This document shows positions 8,361-17,888 of a stretch of 64,000 bases of DNA, in pieces (position 1 is the first letter of the stretch; each line of letters opens with the position of its first letter). The position numbers were made by a program, and so were the translations under genes. Origin of the DNA: Thermomicrobium roseum DSM 5159 (lineage in GTDB: Bacteria > Chloroflexota > Chloroflexia > Thermomicrobiales > Thermomicrobiaceae). Below the pieces are notes generated by a model that had not been told where the DNA came from, made no database searches, and worked only from the letters and a program-made list of their open reading frames with translations. Where the stretch lies: NCBI RefSeq assembly GCF_000021685.1, contig NC_011961.1:496001-560000 (forward strand). Direction: 5' to 3'.

Positions 8361-8830
8361 CCCCCGCTCGCTGGACAACGAGCGAGTCGTGCAGCCGGTC
8401 AGGTTGGCGAGCGACACAGGCCACTGAACCTTCTCAGGCGGTCGGCAGGCTGGTGCTGCTGCCTTTACTGGAGTTCGGCCCTACCATCCCAACGGCTTTC
8501 CCCATAGCACGTGGTAGCCACCGAGAGCTTCCATCGATGTTGCGTCTATCTTGGAAGCCAAAGTCGCACGTGTACCTTTCTCCCCTGCTTCTTCTGACCG
8601 TGCGGTGAAGAGAAACACGTTCCATTTCTTTCCCGCAGTACTCCCGATGGGGGCACTCGCTCACGTGCCAGTGATCGACGGGGCCGGGCCGTTGAGAGGG
8701 AGCAGGTATCCATCTGGACGGATAGCATGCACGTTCCACGTGCGTTCGGGGCGACAGACCTGTACCATAGCCAGCTGTGCTACCGTGGGTCAGGTTCTGG
8801 GGAGTATGTCGTCACAGCGAGGGAGCGGGC
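8361..8830. other. Gap of 470 bases without a supported gene
   Basis: Open frames here are short, lack ribosome binding sites and show no recognisable protein. The right-hand end must hold the promoter and leader of the hydantoinase operon, but I see no convincing -35/-10 pair. Confidence 0.5.
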
Positions 8831-10882
8831 ATGGTTCGGGTCGGTGTCGATACCGGTGGGACCTTTACCGACTTCGTCGTCCTCGAGGGCACTAGTTTTC
8901 GTCTCCACAAGGAACCGTCGACTCCGGACGACCCGGCGCGAGCGATCGTGCGTGGACTCGAGCGTCTCGGCGTCCTTTCTGCGTTGCGCGAACTCCTGCA
9001 CGGTTCGACGGTAGCAACGAACGCGATCCTGGAACGGAAGGGAACCCGTACCGCGCTGGTGACGACAGCGGGATTCCGCGACGTGCTGGAGATCGGCCGA
9101 CAGAACCGGCCACGGCTCTACGATCTGCGGCAGACGAAACCCCCGCCGTTGGTTCCGCGGGCGCTCCGTTTCGAAGTGCGCGAGCGCCTGGACGAGCGCG
9201 GTGGCGTGCTCGTGCCGCTGGTTGACGATGACCTGCACAGCGTGGTGGCAGAACTCCGGGTGGCAGGCGTGGAGTCGGTCGCGGTCTGTCTTCTCTTCAG
9301 CTTCGTCAATCCCGAGCATGAGAAGCGGGTTGCGGAGTTCCTGCGCGCACGAGGGTTCCTCGTTTCGGCATCTCACGAGATCTCGCCGGAATATCGCGAG
9401 TACGAGCGAACGTCGACGACGGTGCTGAATGCGTTCGTTGCCCCCGTAATGGGACGGTATCTCGAGCGGCTGGCGGCGAGTCTTCCCGCCGGCTGTGCGC
9501 TCGACATCATGCAATCGAATGGCGGACTGGTGAGCGCGGCGGTGGCTGGGCGAGAGGCGGTCCGCACCATTCTGTCCGGACCGGCGGCCGGAGCGATCGG
9601 GGCACGCGCCGTCGCTGCCCGGTCCGGGTTCTCGCGCGTCATCAGCTTCGACATGGGTGGAACCTCCACCGATGTCTGCCTGATCGATGGGACGCCCAGC
9701 GAACGCAGCGAAGGCGAAATCGCTGGTCACCCCGTTCGGGTCCCGATGCTGGACATTCACACGGTCGGTGCCGGGGGTGGTTCGATCGCGTGGTTCGATA
9801 CCGGTGGTGTGCTGCGGGTCGGACCGCAGTCGGCGGGAGCAGTGCCGGGGCCAGCGGCGTACGGGCGGGGTGGGAGCGAACCAACGGTCACTGATGCGGC
9901 TGTCGTCCTCGGGTGGCTGCTTCCGGATGCCTTTCTGGGTGGGGAGATGCGGCTCGAGGTGGATCGAGCGCGGGATGCAATTGGTCGAGTGGCGCGCGTG
10001 CTGGGCGCGCGGCTCGAGGAGGCGGCCTGGGGAATCCTGGAGGTGGCGCAGGCGAAGATGGTGGGAGCGATCCGGGTGATCACGGTCGAGCGCGGGAAGG
10101 ATCCGCGGGAATACGGGTTGGTGGGGTTCGGTGGAGCGGGGCCGATGGTGGCGTGCCTGCTCGCCTCCGCACTACATATCCCGTATGTGCTCATCCCGCC
10201 GCATCCCGGCACGCTCTCCGCTCTCGGTCTGCTGACAGCTGACCGACTGCGTGACTACACGCGGAGTCTGATGCTGGAGGTGAGCGAGCCTGCTGCGACG
10301 TCGGCCGTCAGCCAGGCCTTCGCCGCACTGGAGGCCGAGGCACTGCGTGATGCTGCGGCCGACAGAACCACGCCCGACCAGCTGCTGTTCCACCGTGCCC
10401 TCGACATGCGGTATGCGAGGCAGTCGTACGAGCTGACGATTCCCTACCAGTCTTCGCTGGCCGAGACCGTGCGCGCCTTTCATACCGCGCATCAGGATCG
10501 CTATGGCTATGCCATGCCTGGTGAACCGGTGATGGTCGTTTCGGCGCGCCTGCGGGCCAGTGCGCCGAGCCCAGCCGAACTTCCACCACCAGAACCCATT
10601 ACCGAACTGTGGGCACCTAAAGCGATCGATGAGCGGGTCGTCTTTTTCGGTACCGACGATCGCGTCGCGCCGCATCGCGTGCCGCATTACCGGCGAGAAG
10701 AACTCGGCCCCGGAGCGCTGCTCGTCGGTCCGGCACTGGTGACGCAATACGACAGCACGATCGTGATCCCACCTGGTTGGCGGGGATTTGTCGACGGCGG
10801 AACTTCGATCGTCCTCCGCCAGCGGGGTGGTGGGGTGGACCTGCTCACTGGGAAGCACCACGACTCGGAGGCCGGACGATGA
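8831..10882 (+). CDS. hyuA: Hydantoinase/oxoprolinase subunit A family protein
   Basis: The ATG at 8831 begins MVRVGVDTGGTFTDF, the phosphate-binding opening of the ASKHA-fold hydantoinase A family; in-frame codons further upstream are not conserved-looking. The 683-residue protein carries the expected HGSTVATNAILERKG, LSGPAAGAIGA, FDMGGTSTDV and GAGGGSIAW motifs in order. With subunit B it catalyses ATP-dependent hydrolysis of cyclic amides such as N-methylhydantoin or 5-oxoproline, or acts in related carboxylation (acetone or acetophenone carboxylase-like) chemistry. Its stop overlaps the hyuB start (ATGA), so the two subunits are translationally coupled. The true substrate is not evident from sequence. 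Confidence 0.9.
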   Translation: MVRVGVDTGGTFTDFVVLEGTSFRLHKEPSTPDDPARAIVRGLERLGVLSALRELLHGSTVATNAILERKGTRTALVTTAGFRDVLEIGRQNRPRLYDLRQTKPPPLVPRALRFEVRERLDERGGVLVPLVDDDLHSVVAELRVAGVESVAVCLLFSFVNPEHEKRVAEFLRARGFLVSASHEISPEYREYERTSTTVLNAFVAPVMGRYLERLAASLPAGCALDIMQSNGGLVSAAVAGREAVRTILSGPAAGAIGARAVAARSGFSRVISFDMGGTSTDVCLIDGTPSERSEGEIAGHPVRVPMLDIHTVGAGGGSIAWFDTGGVLRVGPQSAGAVPGPAAYGRGGSEPTVTDAAVVLGWLLPDAFLGGEMRLEVDRARDAIGRVARVLGARLEEAAWGILEVAQAKMVGAIRVITVERGKDPREYGLVGFGGAGPMVACLLASALHIPYVLIPPHPGTLSALGLLTADRLRDYTRSLMLEVSEPAATSAVSQAFAALEAEALRDAAADRTTPDQLLFHRALDMRYARQSYELTIPYQSSLAETVRAFHTAHQDRYGYAMPGEPVMVVSARLRASAPSPAELPPPEPITELWAPKAIDERVVFFGTDDRVAPHRVPHYRREELGPGALLVGPALVTQYDSTIVIPPGWRGFVDGGTSIVLRQRGGGVDLLTGKHHDSEAGR

Positions 10883-12480
10883 GCGGTGAAGCACGCGTCG
10901 ATCCGATCTCGCTCGCTGTCTTCGCGGCCGCGGTCAGTGCGATTGCCGAGGAGATGGGAGCCGCGCTGCAGCGCTCGAGTTACTCGCCGAACATCAAGGA
11001 GCGGCTCGATTTTTCCTGCGCCATCTTCGATCCAGCTGGACAGATGCTCGCGCAGGCGGCCCACATACCGGCACACCTCGGCTCGATGCCTGACTCGGTG
11101 CGTGCGGTCATCGAGCACTGCGCTCCCTTCGCGCCCGGCGACGTCGTCGTCCTGAATGATCCCTATCTGGGAGGGAATCATCTCCCGGATATCACTATGG
11201 TCACCCCGGTCTTTCTCGACGACAGCGGCAGCGTACTGCTCGGCTATGTGGCCAATCGTGCGCATCACGCCGATGTCGGCGGTATCAGTCCAGGATCGAT
11301 GCCGATCGCGACCGAGCTGTACCAGGAGGGGATCATCATTCCGCCGATCAAGCTGTGGCAGCGTGGTCAGTTGAATGAGGCAGCGCTCGCTCTCATCTTG
11401 CGCAACGTGCGCACTCCGGAAGAGCGTCGTGGTGACCTGCTCGCCCAGTACGCCGCGAACCGTACCGGTGTACGACGGGTGCGCGAGCTGGTCGCTCGTT
11501 ATGGATTCGCGTCGTACCAGGCGCTCTCGGCGGCACTCCTCGACTACGGAGAGCGCCTGGCCCGAGCCGCCATCTGCCAGATCCCTCCCGGTTCGTACTC
11601 TTTCACCGACTATTTGGACGACGACGGTGTGAGCGAAGAACCCGTCGCGATCACCGCGACGATTACCGTCGATGGCGAGGTGCTGGAGGTCGATTTCACC
11701 GGAACGTCCTCCGAGCGACCCGGGAGCATCAATACGGTCGAGACCGTCACCAAGTCAGCTGTGTATTATGTGTTGCGCTGCCTGATGCCGGAGGATGCGC
11801 CGATGAACCACGGCGTCTTCCGGACGGTGCGGGTGATCGCACCGGTGGGTACGGTGGTCAACGCCCGACCGCAGCGGGCAGTCGCCGGAGGCAACGTGGA
11901 GACGTCACAACGGATCGTCGATGTCCTGTTCGGCGCACTGGCGACGGCGTTGCCCGATGTCATCCCCGCGGCGAGCCAGGGTACGATGAACAACCTCACC
12001 ATCGGCGGTCGGGATCCGCGCACTGGTACACCATTCGCCTACTACGAGACGATGGGCGGGGGGATGGGAGCACGTCCAGGACTGGATGGACTGTCCGGTG
12101 TTCACGTCCATATGAGCAACACCCGCAATACGCCGGTGGAGGCCCTGGAATACGCTTATCCCTTGCGTGTCGTGCGGTATAGCATGCGTGACGGTTCCGG
12201 GGGGCGCGGTGCCGCCCGGGGCGGAGATGGACTCGTCCGCGAACTCGAGTTCCTGACGAGCGCCGAGGTGACGTTGCTGACCGAGCGTCGGCGTTTTGCG
12301 CCCTGGGGATTACAGGGTGGCGAGCCGGGTGCGACCGGACGGAATCTGTTGATCACGCACCTGCCGGACGGTCGCGAGCAGGAAGTTCCTCTCCGAGGGA
12401 AGCAGCGCCTGACGGTCCGTCCGGGGGATCGTCTCCGCATCGAAACGCCCGGGGGCGGTGGCTGGGGCACCCCGCACTGA
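10879..12480 (+). CDS. hyuB: Hydantoinase/oxoprolinase subunit B family protein
   Basis: The 533-residue protein starts MSGEARVDPISLAVFAAAVSAIAEEMGAALQRSSYSPNIKERLDFSCAIFD, which is the hydantoinase B family opening, and later has NDPYLGGNHLPDI, HHADVGG, and the terminal glycine-rich PGGGGWG. The ATG overlaps the hyuA stop. Together the two subunits form a heteromeric ATP-dependent amidohydrolase of the cytoplasm. The family covers hydantoinases, 5-oxoprolinases and subunits of acetone-type carboxylases, so substrate assignment is left open. No third (gamma) subunit follows, which argues against an acetone carboxylase. Confidence 0.9.
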   Translation: MSGEARVDPISLAVFAAAVSAIAEEMGAALQRSSYSPNIKERLDFSCAIFDPAGQMLAQAAHIPAHLGSMPDSVRAVIEHCAPFAPGDVVVLNDPYLGGNHLPDITMVTPVFLDDSGSVLLGYVANRAHHADVGGISPGSMPIATELYQEGIIIPPIKLWQRGQLNEAALALILRNVRTPEERRGDLLAQYAANRTGVRRVRELVARYGFASYQALSAALLDYGERLARAAICQIPPGSYSFTDYLDDDGVSEEPVAITATITVDGEVLEVDFTGTSSERPGSINTVETVTKSAVYYVLRCLMPEDAPMNHGVFRTVRVIAPVGTVVNARPQRAVAGGNVETSQRIVDVLFGALATALPDVIPAASQGTMNNLTIGGRDPRTGTPFAYYETMGGGMGARPGLDGLSGVHVHMSNTRNTPVEALEYAYPLRVVRYSMRDGSGGRGAARGGDGLVRELEFLTSAEVTLLTERRRFAPWGLQGGEPGATGRNLLITHLPDGREQEVPLRGKQRLTVRPGDRLRIETPGGGGWGTPH

Positions 12481-12786
12481 TCAGGTGCGCTCGCCGTCCG
12501 GGGAAGTCTCCCAGTTCGTCCCTCCCGTGTGACCTCACCACCGTCGTTCTCGCTCGGGCGGGATCGGTCGTGTCTGCTCGACCGTGGTTCTCCCTGTCTG
12601 CCTGTGCCCGAGCGGCGCTTCTCGCAACCTAGGAAATGCGCACATACCTCTCTCCCGACCGGACCGGCCGATTTAGGACCGGAGTCATCTCCCCACAGCG
12701 TGCTCCGCTCAGGTACACCGAGTACGGGGGCGGTAAGCAGGCGCTGAGGGGCGGGGAGGGACTGGCAACGAGAGGGGACGGCGAGG
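12481..12786. other. Intergenic gap of 306 bases
   Basis: No gene, tRNA or clear terminator is visible. The right end (about 12740-12786) is purine-rich and carries GAGGGG-type sequence serving as the RBS of the next gene. Confidence 0.4.
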
Positions 12787-14232
12787 ATGCTCAGTGGGGC
12801 ACGCTACACCGGTGAGCCGGCACCGCAGCGGCCGCCCGCCTGCCCGTACTTCCGCTTGCTCGTCGATCCGGAGGCCCATGCGCTCTCGCTCGGCGAGCAG
12901 CGGGTGTGCGCAGCCGATCATCGGCCACTCACCGATCTCGCCTGGCAAGCATCGTATTGTCTCGGTTCGTTCGATCAGTGTCCACGCCTGCGCCTCGCGC
13001 GTGGTGAGCCGGACCCACAACCGGGTTCGTATCTGCTCGATCTCCTCGCTTCGCAGCGAGCCTGGACTCCAGCTGGGATAGGCAGTGTGGGGCCAACTGG
13101 GGGAACGGCTCCCGCAGCGGGCGCATCTTTGGTGGGCTCCCGGACGGGACCGACTGTGGCCCTGCGGCAGCGACTGATCGAACTCACCCGTCGACCCTTG
13201 GTGGTGGCCGTGCTGACCACCGCACTGCTCGGCGGCTTGTGGGCTGGCATCGCCCTCGCCAACTCGCTGGTGACGAACCGACCGGCGGTCGATGCTGGGC
13301 AGAGGACGGTCACCAGCGCTCCAGCTTTTACGCTCCGGACCGATCGGCCGGCGCCGACGCCGACTCCATTACCAGCTCCGGCTCAATTGCCCGGGCTGCC
13401 TGTGCTCTCGGCGAGCCGGGCCAGCACGCCGACGCCAACACCGGTTCCGCGTCCTTCGCCGACTGTCACCCCGACCCACGAGCCGATGCCGACGCCTTCT
13501 CCTGCACTCGCATCGACTCCCTCACCGGCAGTTGTCGCCCCGAATGCACCAGTCGTTCCGCCGCGGACAAGCCCGCCATCGGTGACTCCAACCCCCGTTC
13601 CGCACCCGGAACCGACGCCGGAAGCGACGCCGGCGGTGTGGCCCTGGCCGTCAGTCAGTCCGCCGGTTGCGGCTACTCCGGTGCTGACGGCGACGCCGTC
13701 GCCCACCCCGTCGCCGACCCCCGATCCTTGGCGAGATTTACCGCCGATGGCCCGTATGGGGCAGCCGGTGCCGGTCGCGAGTATCGGTGGCGTCCTCGGA
13801 ACGCTCACACCGTATGCCTTCGCTGGGAACAATCTGGCGGGAGCGGCACCGGCAGATTCCGATGCTGTCGCGCACCTTTCCCTTCCAGCGACTGCCGCTG
13901 TTCTCTACGGAACGCAAAGCGGTGCCTCGCAAGGCCGCATCTGGTTGAATCCGTCCAGTTCGGTGCAGCGACTCGTGCTGGTCGCCGAAGGGATGACCAA
14001 TCCAGGATCGCTCGCGCCGGTCCTGCGCATCGGCATCAATGGCTTGACGGTCTGGGAAGGTGTGAGCCCCTTCCCGCATGGCGAGTGGGGAACCTTCGCC
14101 TGGATGATCGACAAATCCCAGCTCCTCGCCGGTTCGCAATTGACGATCTCGCTTTCACTCGCCACTCCGGGAGACTACGGTACCGAACCGTGGGTGGCTC
14201 TCGCGACTGTCACCGTGTACGTCGACTCCTGA
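12787..14232 (+). CDS. Membrane-anchored protein with Cys-rich N-terminus and long Pro/Thr linker
   Basis: The 481-residue product has three parts. Residues about 15-75 contain four cysteines in a C-P-Y-F-x-L-x-x-D-P ... C ... C-L-x5-C-P pattern that I recall from many Chloroflexota surface proteins. A single hydrophobic helix (about 138-160) anchors it in the membrane. A 150-residue linker rich in Pro, Thr, Ala and Ser (T-P-T-P-type repeats) then leads to a 140-residue beta-rich C-terminal domain presumably outside the cell. The topology (cytoplasmic N-terminus, extracellular C-terminus) is inferred. The linker resembles cell-wall-spanning, possibly glycosylated, regions. Function unknown; gene stands alone. 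Confidence 0.7.
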   Translation: MLSGARYTGEPAPQRPPACPYFRLLVDPEAHALSLGEQRVCAADHRPLTDLAWQASYCLGSFDQCPRLRLARGEPDPQPGSYLLDLLASQRAWTPAGIGSVGPTGGTAPAAGASLVGSRTGPTVALRQRLIELTRRPLVVAVLTTALLGGLWAGIALANSLVTNRPAVDAGQRTVTSAPAFTLRTDRPAPTPTPLPAPAQLPGLPVLSASRASTPTPTPVPRPSPTVTPTHEPMPTPSPALASTPSPAVVAPNAPVVPPRTSPPSVTPTPVPHPEPTPEATPAVWPWPSVSPPVAATPVLTATPSPTPSPTPDPWRDLPPMARMGQPVPVASIGGVLGTLTPYAFAGNNLAGAAPADSDAVAHLSLPATAAVLYGTQSGASQGRIWLNPSSSVQRLVLVAEGMTNPGSLAPVLRIGINGLTVWEGVSPFPHGEWGTFAWMIDKSQLLAGSQLTISLSLATPGDYGTEPWVALATVTVYVDS

Positions 14233-14251
14233 GGGAGCTACGGGCGTACGG

Positions 14252-15001
14252 TCAGCTCAACCAGCGAGCGAGCGCGGAGACGAATGGACCCAGCACGAGC
14301 GCGGGCAGGAACGAGGCCACGCGTACTCGCCCCAAGCCGAGCAAGTTGATGGCGATCCCGATCATCATGACGCCGCCGACGCCGGTCACCAGGAGGATGC
14401 GAGGGTCGTTGGCCGGATCAGGGAGCATTTGGGCCAGGGCACCAGCGGCGAGCGAGACGCCTCCCTGATACAGGAGGATCACAAGGATGGAGAACCCGAC
14501 GCCGACCCCATAAGCACTGGCGAGTGCGACACTGGAGATCCCATCCAAAGTCGCCTTGATGACCAGCAGTGTCGCGTCACCGGTCAGGCCATTGTTGAGC
14601 GAGCCGATCAGCGTCATCGGTCCCACGCAGAAGAGCAGGCTCGCGGCAACGAATCCTTCGGTGAAGGAACCGCCACCACCCACACGTCGTTTGATCCAGT
14701 TTCCTAGCGTTTCGAGTCCCTCCTCGACGCGCCACCACTCGCCGAGCAGTCCACCCAGCACGAGTGTCACCAGTCCGAGTACCACACCATCGAAACGCCC
14801 GACCGTTGCCTTTCCGAGACTCCCTGCCATGGAGAGCGCGATGAAGACGGTCGTGAGGCCGACACCTTGGACAGCGATTCGTTGCATTCGTTCCGGCAAG
14901 CGACCGTGGAGAAGGAGACCGAAAGCGGTTCCGACTGCGACTGTCGTGGCGTTGATCCATGTGCCGCTGGTGCGTGACCAGAAATCCACGAACTCCATCA
15001 C
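14252..15001 (-). CDS. DUF554-family integral membrane protein
   Basis: The 249-residue product has about seven hydrophobic segments. It shows the DUF554 hallmarks: an early GTWINATTVAVGTAFGLLLHG turn, a G-x-x-G-E-W-W-R segment and the FVAASLLFCVGPMTLIGSLNNGLTGD motif near the middle. These proteins (B. subtilis YdfK/YqgA type) are predicted transporters of unknown substrate. The annotated start is the GTG at 15001 immediately followed by an ATG codon; either could be used. The gene converges on the preceding gene with 20 bases between stops. Confidence 0.85.
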   Translation of the reverse strand: MMEFVDFWSRTSGTWINATTVAVGTAFGLLLHGRLPERMQRIAVQGVGLTTVFIALSMAGSLGKATVGRFDGVVLGLVTLVLGGLLGEWWRVEEGLETLGNWIKRRVGGGGSFTEGFVAASLLFCVGPMTLIGSLNNGLTGDATLLVIKATLDGISSVALASAYGVGVGFSILVILLYQGGVSLAAGALAQMLPDPANDPRILLVTGVGGVMMIGIAINLLGLGRVRVASFLPALVLGPFVSALARWLS

Positions 15002-15182
15002 CGCCCCATTATTCTGTTGACCGTACTAACCCTCTTCTTTGCGCTTCAGTGATCTGCCACTCCCTGCCGTGCGATACCGGCAGGGTGAGTAGAGTGGCTG
15101 CTCGCCTGAAGCCAGAGCCTACCGCACCGGACCGCCTCATGGTAGTGTCAGCCGCGACGGGCGAAAGGGAGCATGCGCAGCG

Positions 15183-16316
15183 ATGACCGACGCACACGAT
15201 GCGATCGCTCGCTATCGAAAAAATCTCCAGGACGAGATCGACAGCGCTGCGTTGTATCGAGGCCTTGCTGAAGCTGAGCGATCGCCGGAACTCCGGGAAG
15301 TCTTTCTGCGACTGGCCGCCATGGAGGAGGAGCACGCCCGATTTTGGGAACAGAAACTCCGCGAACTCGGTGTGCCGGTTCCCCAGCTCCGCCCAGGCTG
15401 GCGCACGCGTGTCCTCATCGCGCTCGCACGGCATTTGGGAGCAGCGCTGGTCCTCCCGACGGTCACTGCACGGGAATGGGCTGACCAAGCTAAGTACGAT
15501 GCGCAACCCGAGGCTGCGGTAACTGCGCTGCCGGCGACCGAGCATCAGCATGCGCGCTTGCTCCAGTTGATCGGGCGTGAACGGCCGAGCGGCCTCCCCG
15601 GGAGCTCGCTGGCCATCTTGGAAGGCCGTCACCGTGCTGTCGGAGGAAACGCGCTGCGCGCTGCTGTGCTCGGTGCGAACGACGGACTCGTGTCCAACTT
15701 GAGTCTCGTCATGGGGGTGGCCGGTGCTGACCTGGCTCCCAAGGCGATCCTGCTGACCGGAATCGCTGGTCTCTTGGCTGGCTCGCTTTCCATGGCGATG
15801 GGCGAGTGGCTCTCTGTGCAGAGTGCGCGGGAACTCTTCGAGCATCAGATCCGGATCGAGCGGGAGGAACTCATCGCGTTTCCGGAGGAAGAGCGCGAGG
15901 AACTCGAACTCATTTACCGTGCGAAGGGAGTACCGGCTGACACGGCACAGGAACTCGCCGATCGCCTGATCCGCGAGGGTGCACCCGCACTCGAGACGCT
16001 CGTCCGGGAGGAACTGGCGATCGACCCCGAGGAGCTGGGCGGTTCGGCTTGGGAAGCCGCAATCGCGTCCTTCCTGCTCTTCTCGATCGGAGCCATCGTT
16101 CCCGTCCTGCCGTACATCGCCTGGGGCGGGATACCGGCAGCAGTAGCGAGCGTCGTGCTGAGTGGACTGGCCCTGTTTCTCCTCGGAGCTGGCATCACGG
16201 TCATCACCGGTCGCAGCGCACTTCGCTCCGGGTTGCGGCAGGTGCTGATCGGGCTGGCAGCTGCGGCGATCACCTTCGGCGTCGGGCGACTCTTCGGCGT
16301 CGCCCTCGCTGGGTGA
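15183..16316 (+). CDS. Ferritin-like domain fused to VIT1/CCC1 metal transporter (MbfA-like)
   Basis: The 377-residue protein joins a four-helix ferritin-like domain (about 1-130) to a VIT1/CCC1 transporter (about 145-377). The first part has carboxylate/histidine iron ligands at QDEIDSAALY, AAMEEEHARFW and ATEHQHARLL. The second has the GANDGLVSNLSLVMGVAGA opening, SMAMGEWLSVQSARE and a C-terminal pair of hydrophobic helices. Fusions of this kind (membrane-bound ferritin, MbfA) export iron or manganese and protect from iron and peroxide stress. The gene is monocistronic and ends in a perfect 11-bp hairpin. The RBS is weak (AAAGGGA about 11 bases before ATG). Confidence 0.85.
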   Translation: MTDAHDAIARYRKNLQDEIDSAALYRGLAEAERSPELREVFLRLAAMEEEHARFWEQKLRELGVPVPQLRPGWRTRVLIALARHLGAALVLPTVTAREWADQAKYDAQPEAAVTALPATEHQHARLLQLIGRERPSGLPGSSLAILEGRHRAVGGNALRAAVLGANDGLVSNLSLVMGVAGADLAPKAILLTGIAGLLAGSLSMAMGEWLSVQSARELFEHQIRIEREELIAFPEEEREELELIYRAKGVPADTAQELADRLIREGAPALETLVREELAIDPEELGGSAWEAAIASFLLFSIGAIVPVLPYIAWGGIPAAVASVVLSGLALFLLGAGITVITGRSALRSGLRQVLIGLAAAAITFGVGRLFGVALAG

Positions 16317-16323
16317 CCAGCAC

Positions 16324-16353
16324 GCGCCCGGGCACAAGAGGCTGCCCGGGCGC
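16324..16353. terminator. Perfect 11-bp hairpin between convergent genes
   Basis: GCGCCCGGGCA (16324-16334) pairs with TGCCCGGGCGC (16343-16353) around an 8-base loop, eight bases past the ferritin-VIT1 stop and eleven before the stop of the oxidase on the other strand. Likely bidirectional terminator without a T tract. Confidence 0.75.
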
Positions 16354-16363
16354 ACAGGGTGGG

Positions 16364-17758
16364 TCAAGCTGGCCGGATGTTTTGATTGAGGCGGAAGAGG
16401 TTGTTCGGATCGTACCGTCGCTTGAGTTGGCTCAAACGCTCGTAATTCGGGCCGTAAGCAGCACGCACGCGTTCGTTCCCCTCGTCACCGAGTTCGTTGA
16501 CGTAGACGGCCTTCGGCAGAGCAGGCAAAGCGCTCCAGGCTCGTTCGATCCAAGTCCGGTTCGTATCATCGTCGGCCGGGTCACGCCAGATCGCCAGGGC
16601 GGTCACAGCCCAGGGGCGGTTGCGATGCGCGAACGCCGTGGCTTCCATTGGAATGGCAGTGACTGCACCACCGAGGCGAACGAACAGGACGAGACTCTGC
16701 GGCGACGGTGCCTCCGCGTAGGCAGTGGCCAGCGGTTCGATGACGAGCGGATCGAGCGTGTCGAGGAAGTTGCCGCGACCGTAGTAGCGGAGCCCCGGCG
16801 CCGCAACCTGGTCCAGCATGCGTTGCAGCGCGGTGTAAGGTACCCGTACGGTCTCCTCGAAGACAGGAGTTCCGAGACCGCGGAACGGTGCGAAACTCTG
16901 CGCTGTCAGCTCGCTGGATGCCGTCGACACGAGCGTCAGTGCAGCGACCGGCATGCCTTCCGGTGTCGTCAGGAAGGCGAAGGTCGCCGAAAGACTCGGT
17001 GGGCTCGCTTCCAGAAGCTTCTCGGCTTCCGAAAAGACCTGTGCGGCAACTTCGACCGGGAAAGCCAACTGGTAGACGGAGACCTCCGGTCCGACCGGCT
17101 GCAGCCGGAAGGTGAAAGAAGTCGCAACACCGAAGTTTCCGCCGCCACCGCGGATCGCCCAGTAGAGATCGACGTCAGCGTCCGGTGCTGCACGCCGGAG
17201 CGTGCCATTAGCCGTGACGATGTCGGCACTGACGCGGTGATCGATCGTCAAGCCCACTTGCCGTGCCAACCACCCCATCCCGCCGCCGAGCGTGAGACCA
17301 GCGATACCGGTGTGTGAAATCTGCCCTCCGGTCACTGCGAGACCGTGTTGCTGTGTCGCCGCGTCCAGGTCCGCCCAGCGGAGTCCAGGGCTGGCCATCG
17401 CGAGGCGCCGAGCGGGATCGACACGGAGATGCCTCATCGGAGCGAGATCGAGCACGATTCCACCGTCGCACGTCGAGTGACCAGCGAAACTGTGACCGCC
17501 GCCCCGCACAGCCAGTACTATCTCGTGCTGCTGAGCGAACGCTATCACCTGCTGGACGTCCTCGATCGTCTGGGCGGAGACGATCAACGCGGGGTGACGA
17601 TCGATCGTCCCGTTCCAGACGGCACGAGCCTCGTCGTAGCCGGCATCACCAGGAGTACGGACATTACCCTGGAGAGCCGTACGGAACGCATCGAGAGCAC
17701 TGGGATCGAGTGCCCGTTCTTCACCGTGCCAGGTATGGAACACGTTTCGGTGGGACAT
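16364..17758 (-). CDS. FAD-linked oxidoreductase, berberine-bridge-enzyme type
   Basis: The ATG at 17758 has AGGAGGTG just upstream and gives 464 residues; longer in-frame upstream sequence is basic and low in complexity and is not coding. The FAD_binding_4 domain includes VRGGGHSFAGHS with H89 as the likely covalent FAD ligand, the LGGGMGWLARQVGLTIDH glycine loop and AIRGGGGNFGVATSF. The C-terminal BBE domain ends YDPNNLFRLNQNI. The second FAD-linking cysteine of plant BBEs is not at its usual place. Such enzymes oxidise alcohols, sugars or amines with oxygen. The substrate is unknown. It may share a transcript with the hydrolase upstream (130-base gap). Confidence 0.9.
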   Translation of the reverse strand: MSHRNVFHTWHGEERALDPSALDAFRTALQGNVRTPGDAGYDEARAVWNGTIDRHPALIVSAQTIEDVQQVIAFAQQHEIVLAVRGGGHSFAGHSTCDGGIVLDLAPMRHLRVDPARRLAMASPGLRWADLDAATQQHGLAVTGGQISHTGIAGLTLGGGMGWLARQVGLTIDHRVSADIVTANGTLRRAAPDADVDLYWAIRGGGGNFGVATSFTFRLQPVGPEVSVYQLAFPVEVAAQVFSEAEKLLEASPPSLSATFAFLTTPEGMPVAALTLVSTASSELTAQSFAPFRGLGTPVFEETVRVPYTALQRMLDQVAAPGLRYYGRGNFLDTLDPLVIEPLATAYAEAPSPQSLVLFVRLGGAVTAIPMEATAFAHRNRPWAVTALAIWRDPADDDTNRTWIERAWSALPALPKAVYVNELGDEGNERVRAAYGPNYERLSQLKRRYDPNNLFRLNQNIRPA

Positions 17759-17888
17759 ACAGCACCTCCTGTGCGATGCAGCTGGTCTAGGCCACCGGTG
17801 CGACTCCGCACGCCCACGTTCGGGCGGCTCATCGGAGTGGACCACACCCTGCCCACCGAATCCTGGCCAGTGGCGATTCAGCGTGTGT

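Noticed and set aside
13239..14468. Long open frame of 409 codons inside the Pro/Thr-rich protein gene
   Set aside because: It lies in another frame of a repetitive GC-rich gene, has no RBS, and its composition (Arg, Ala, Gly, Ser) is that of a shadow.
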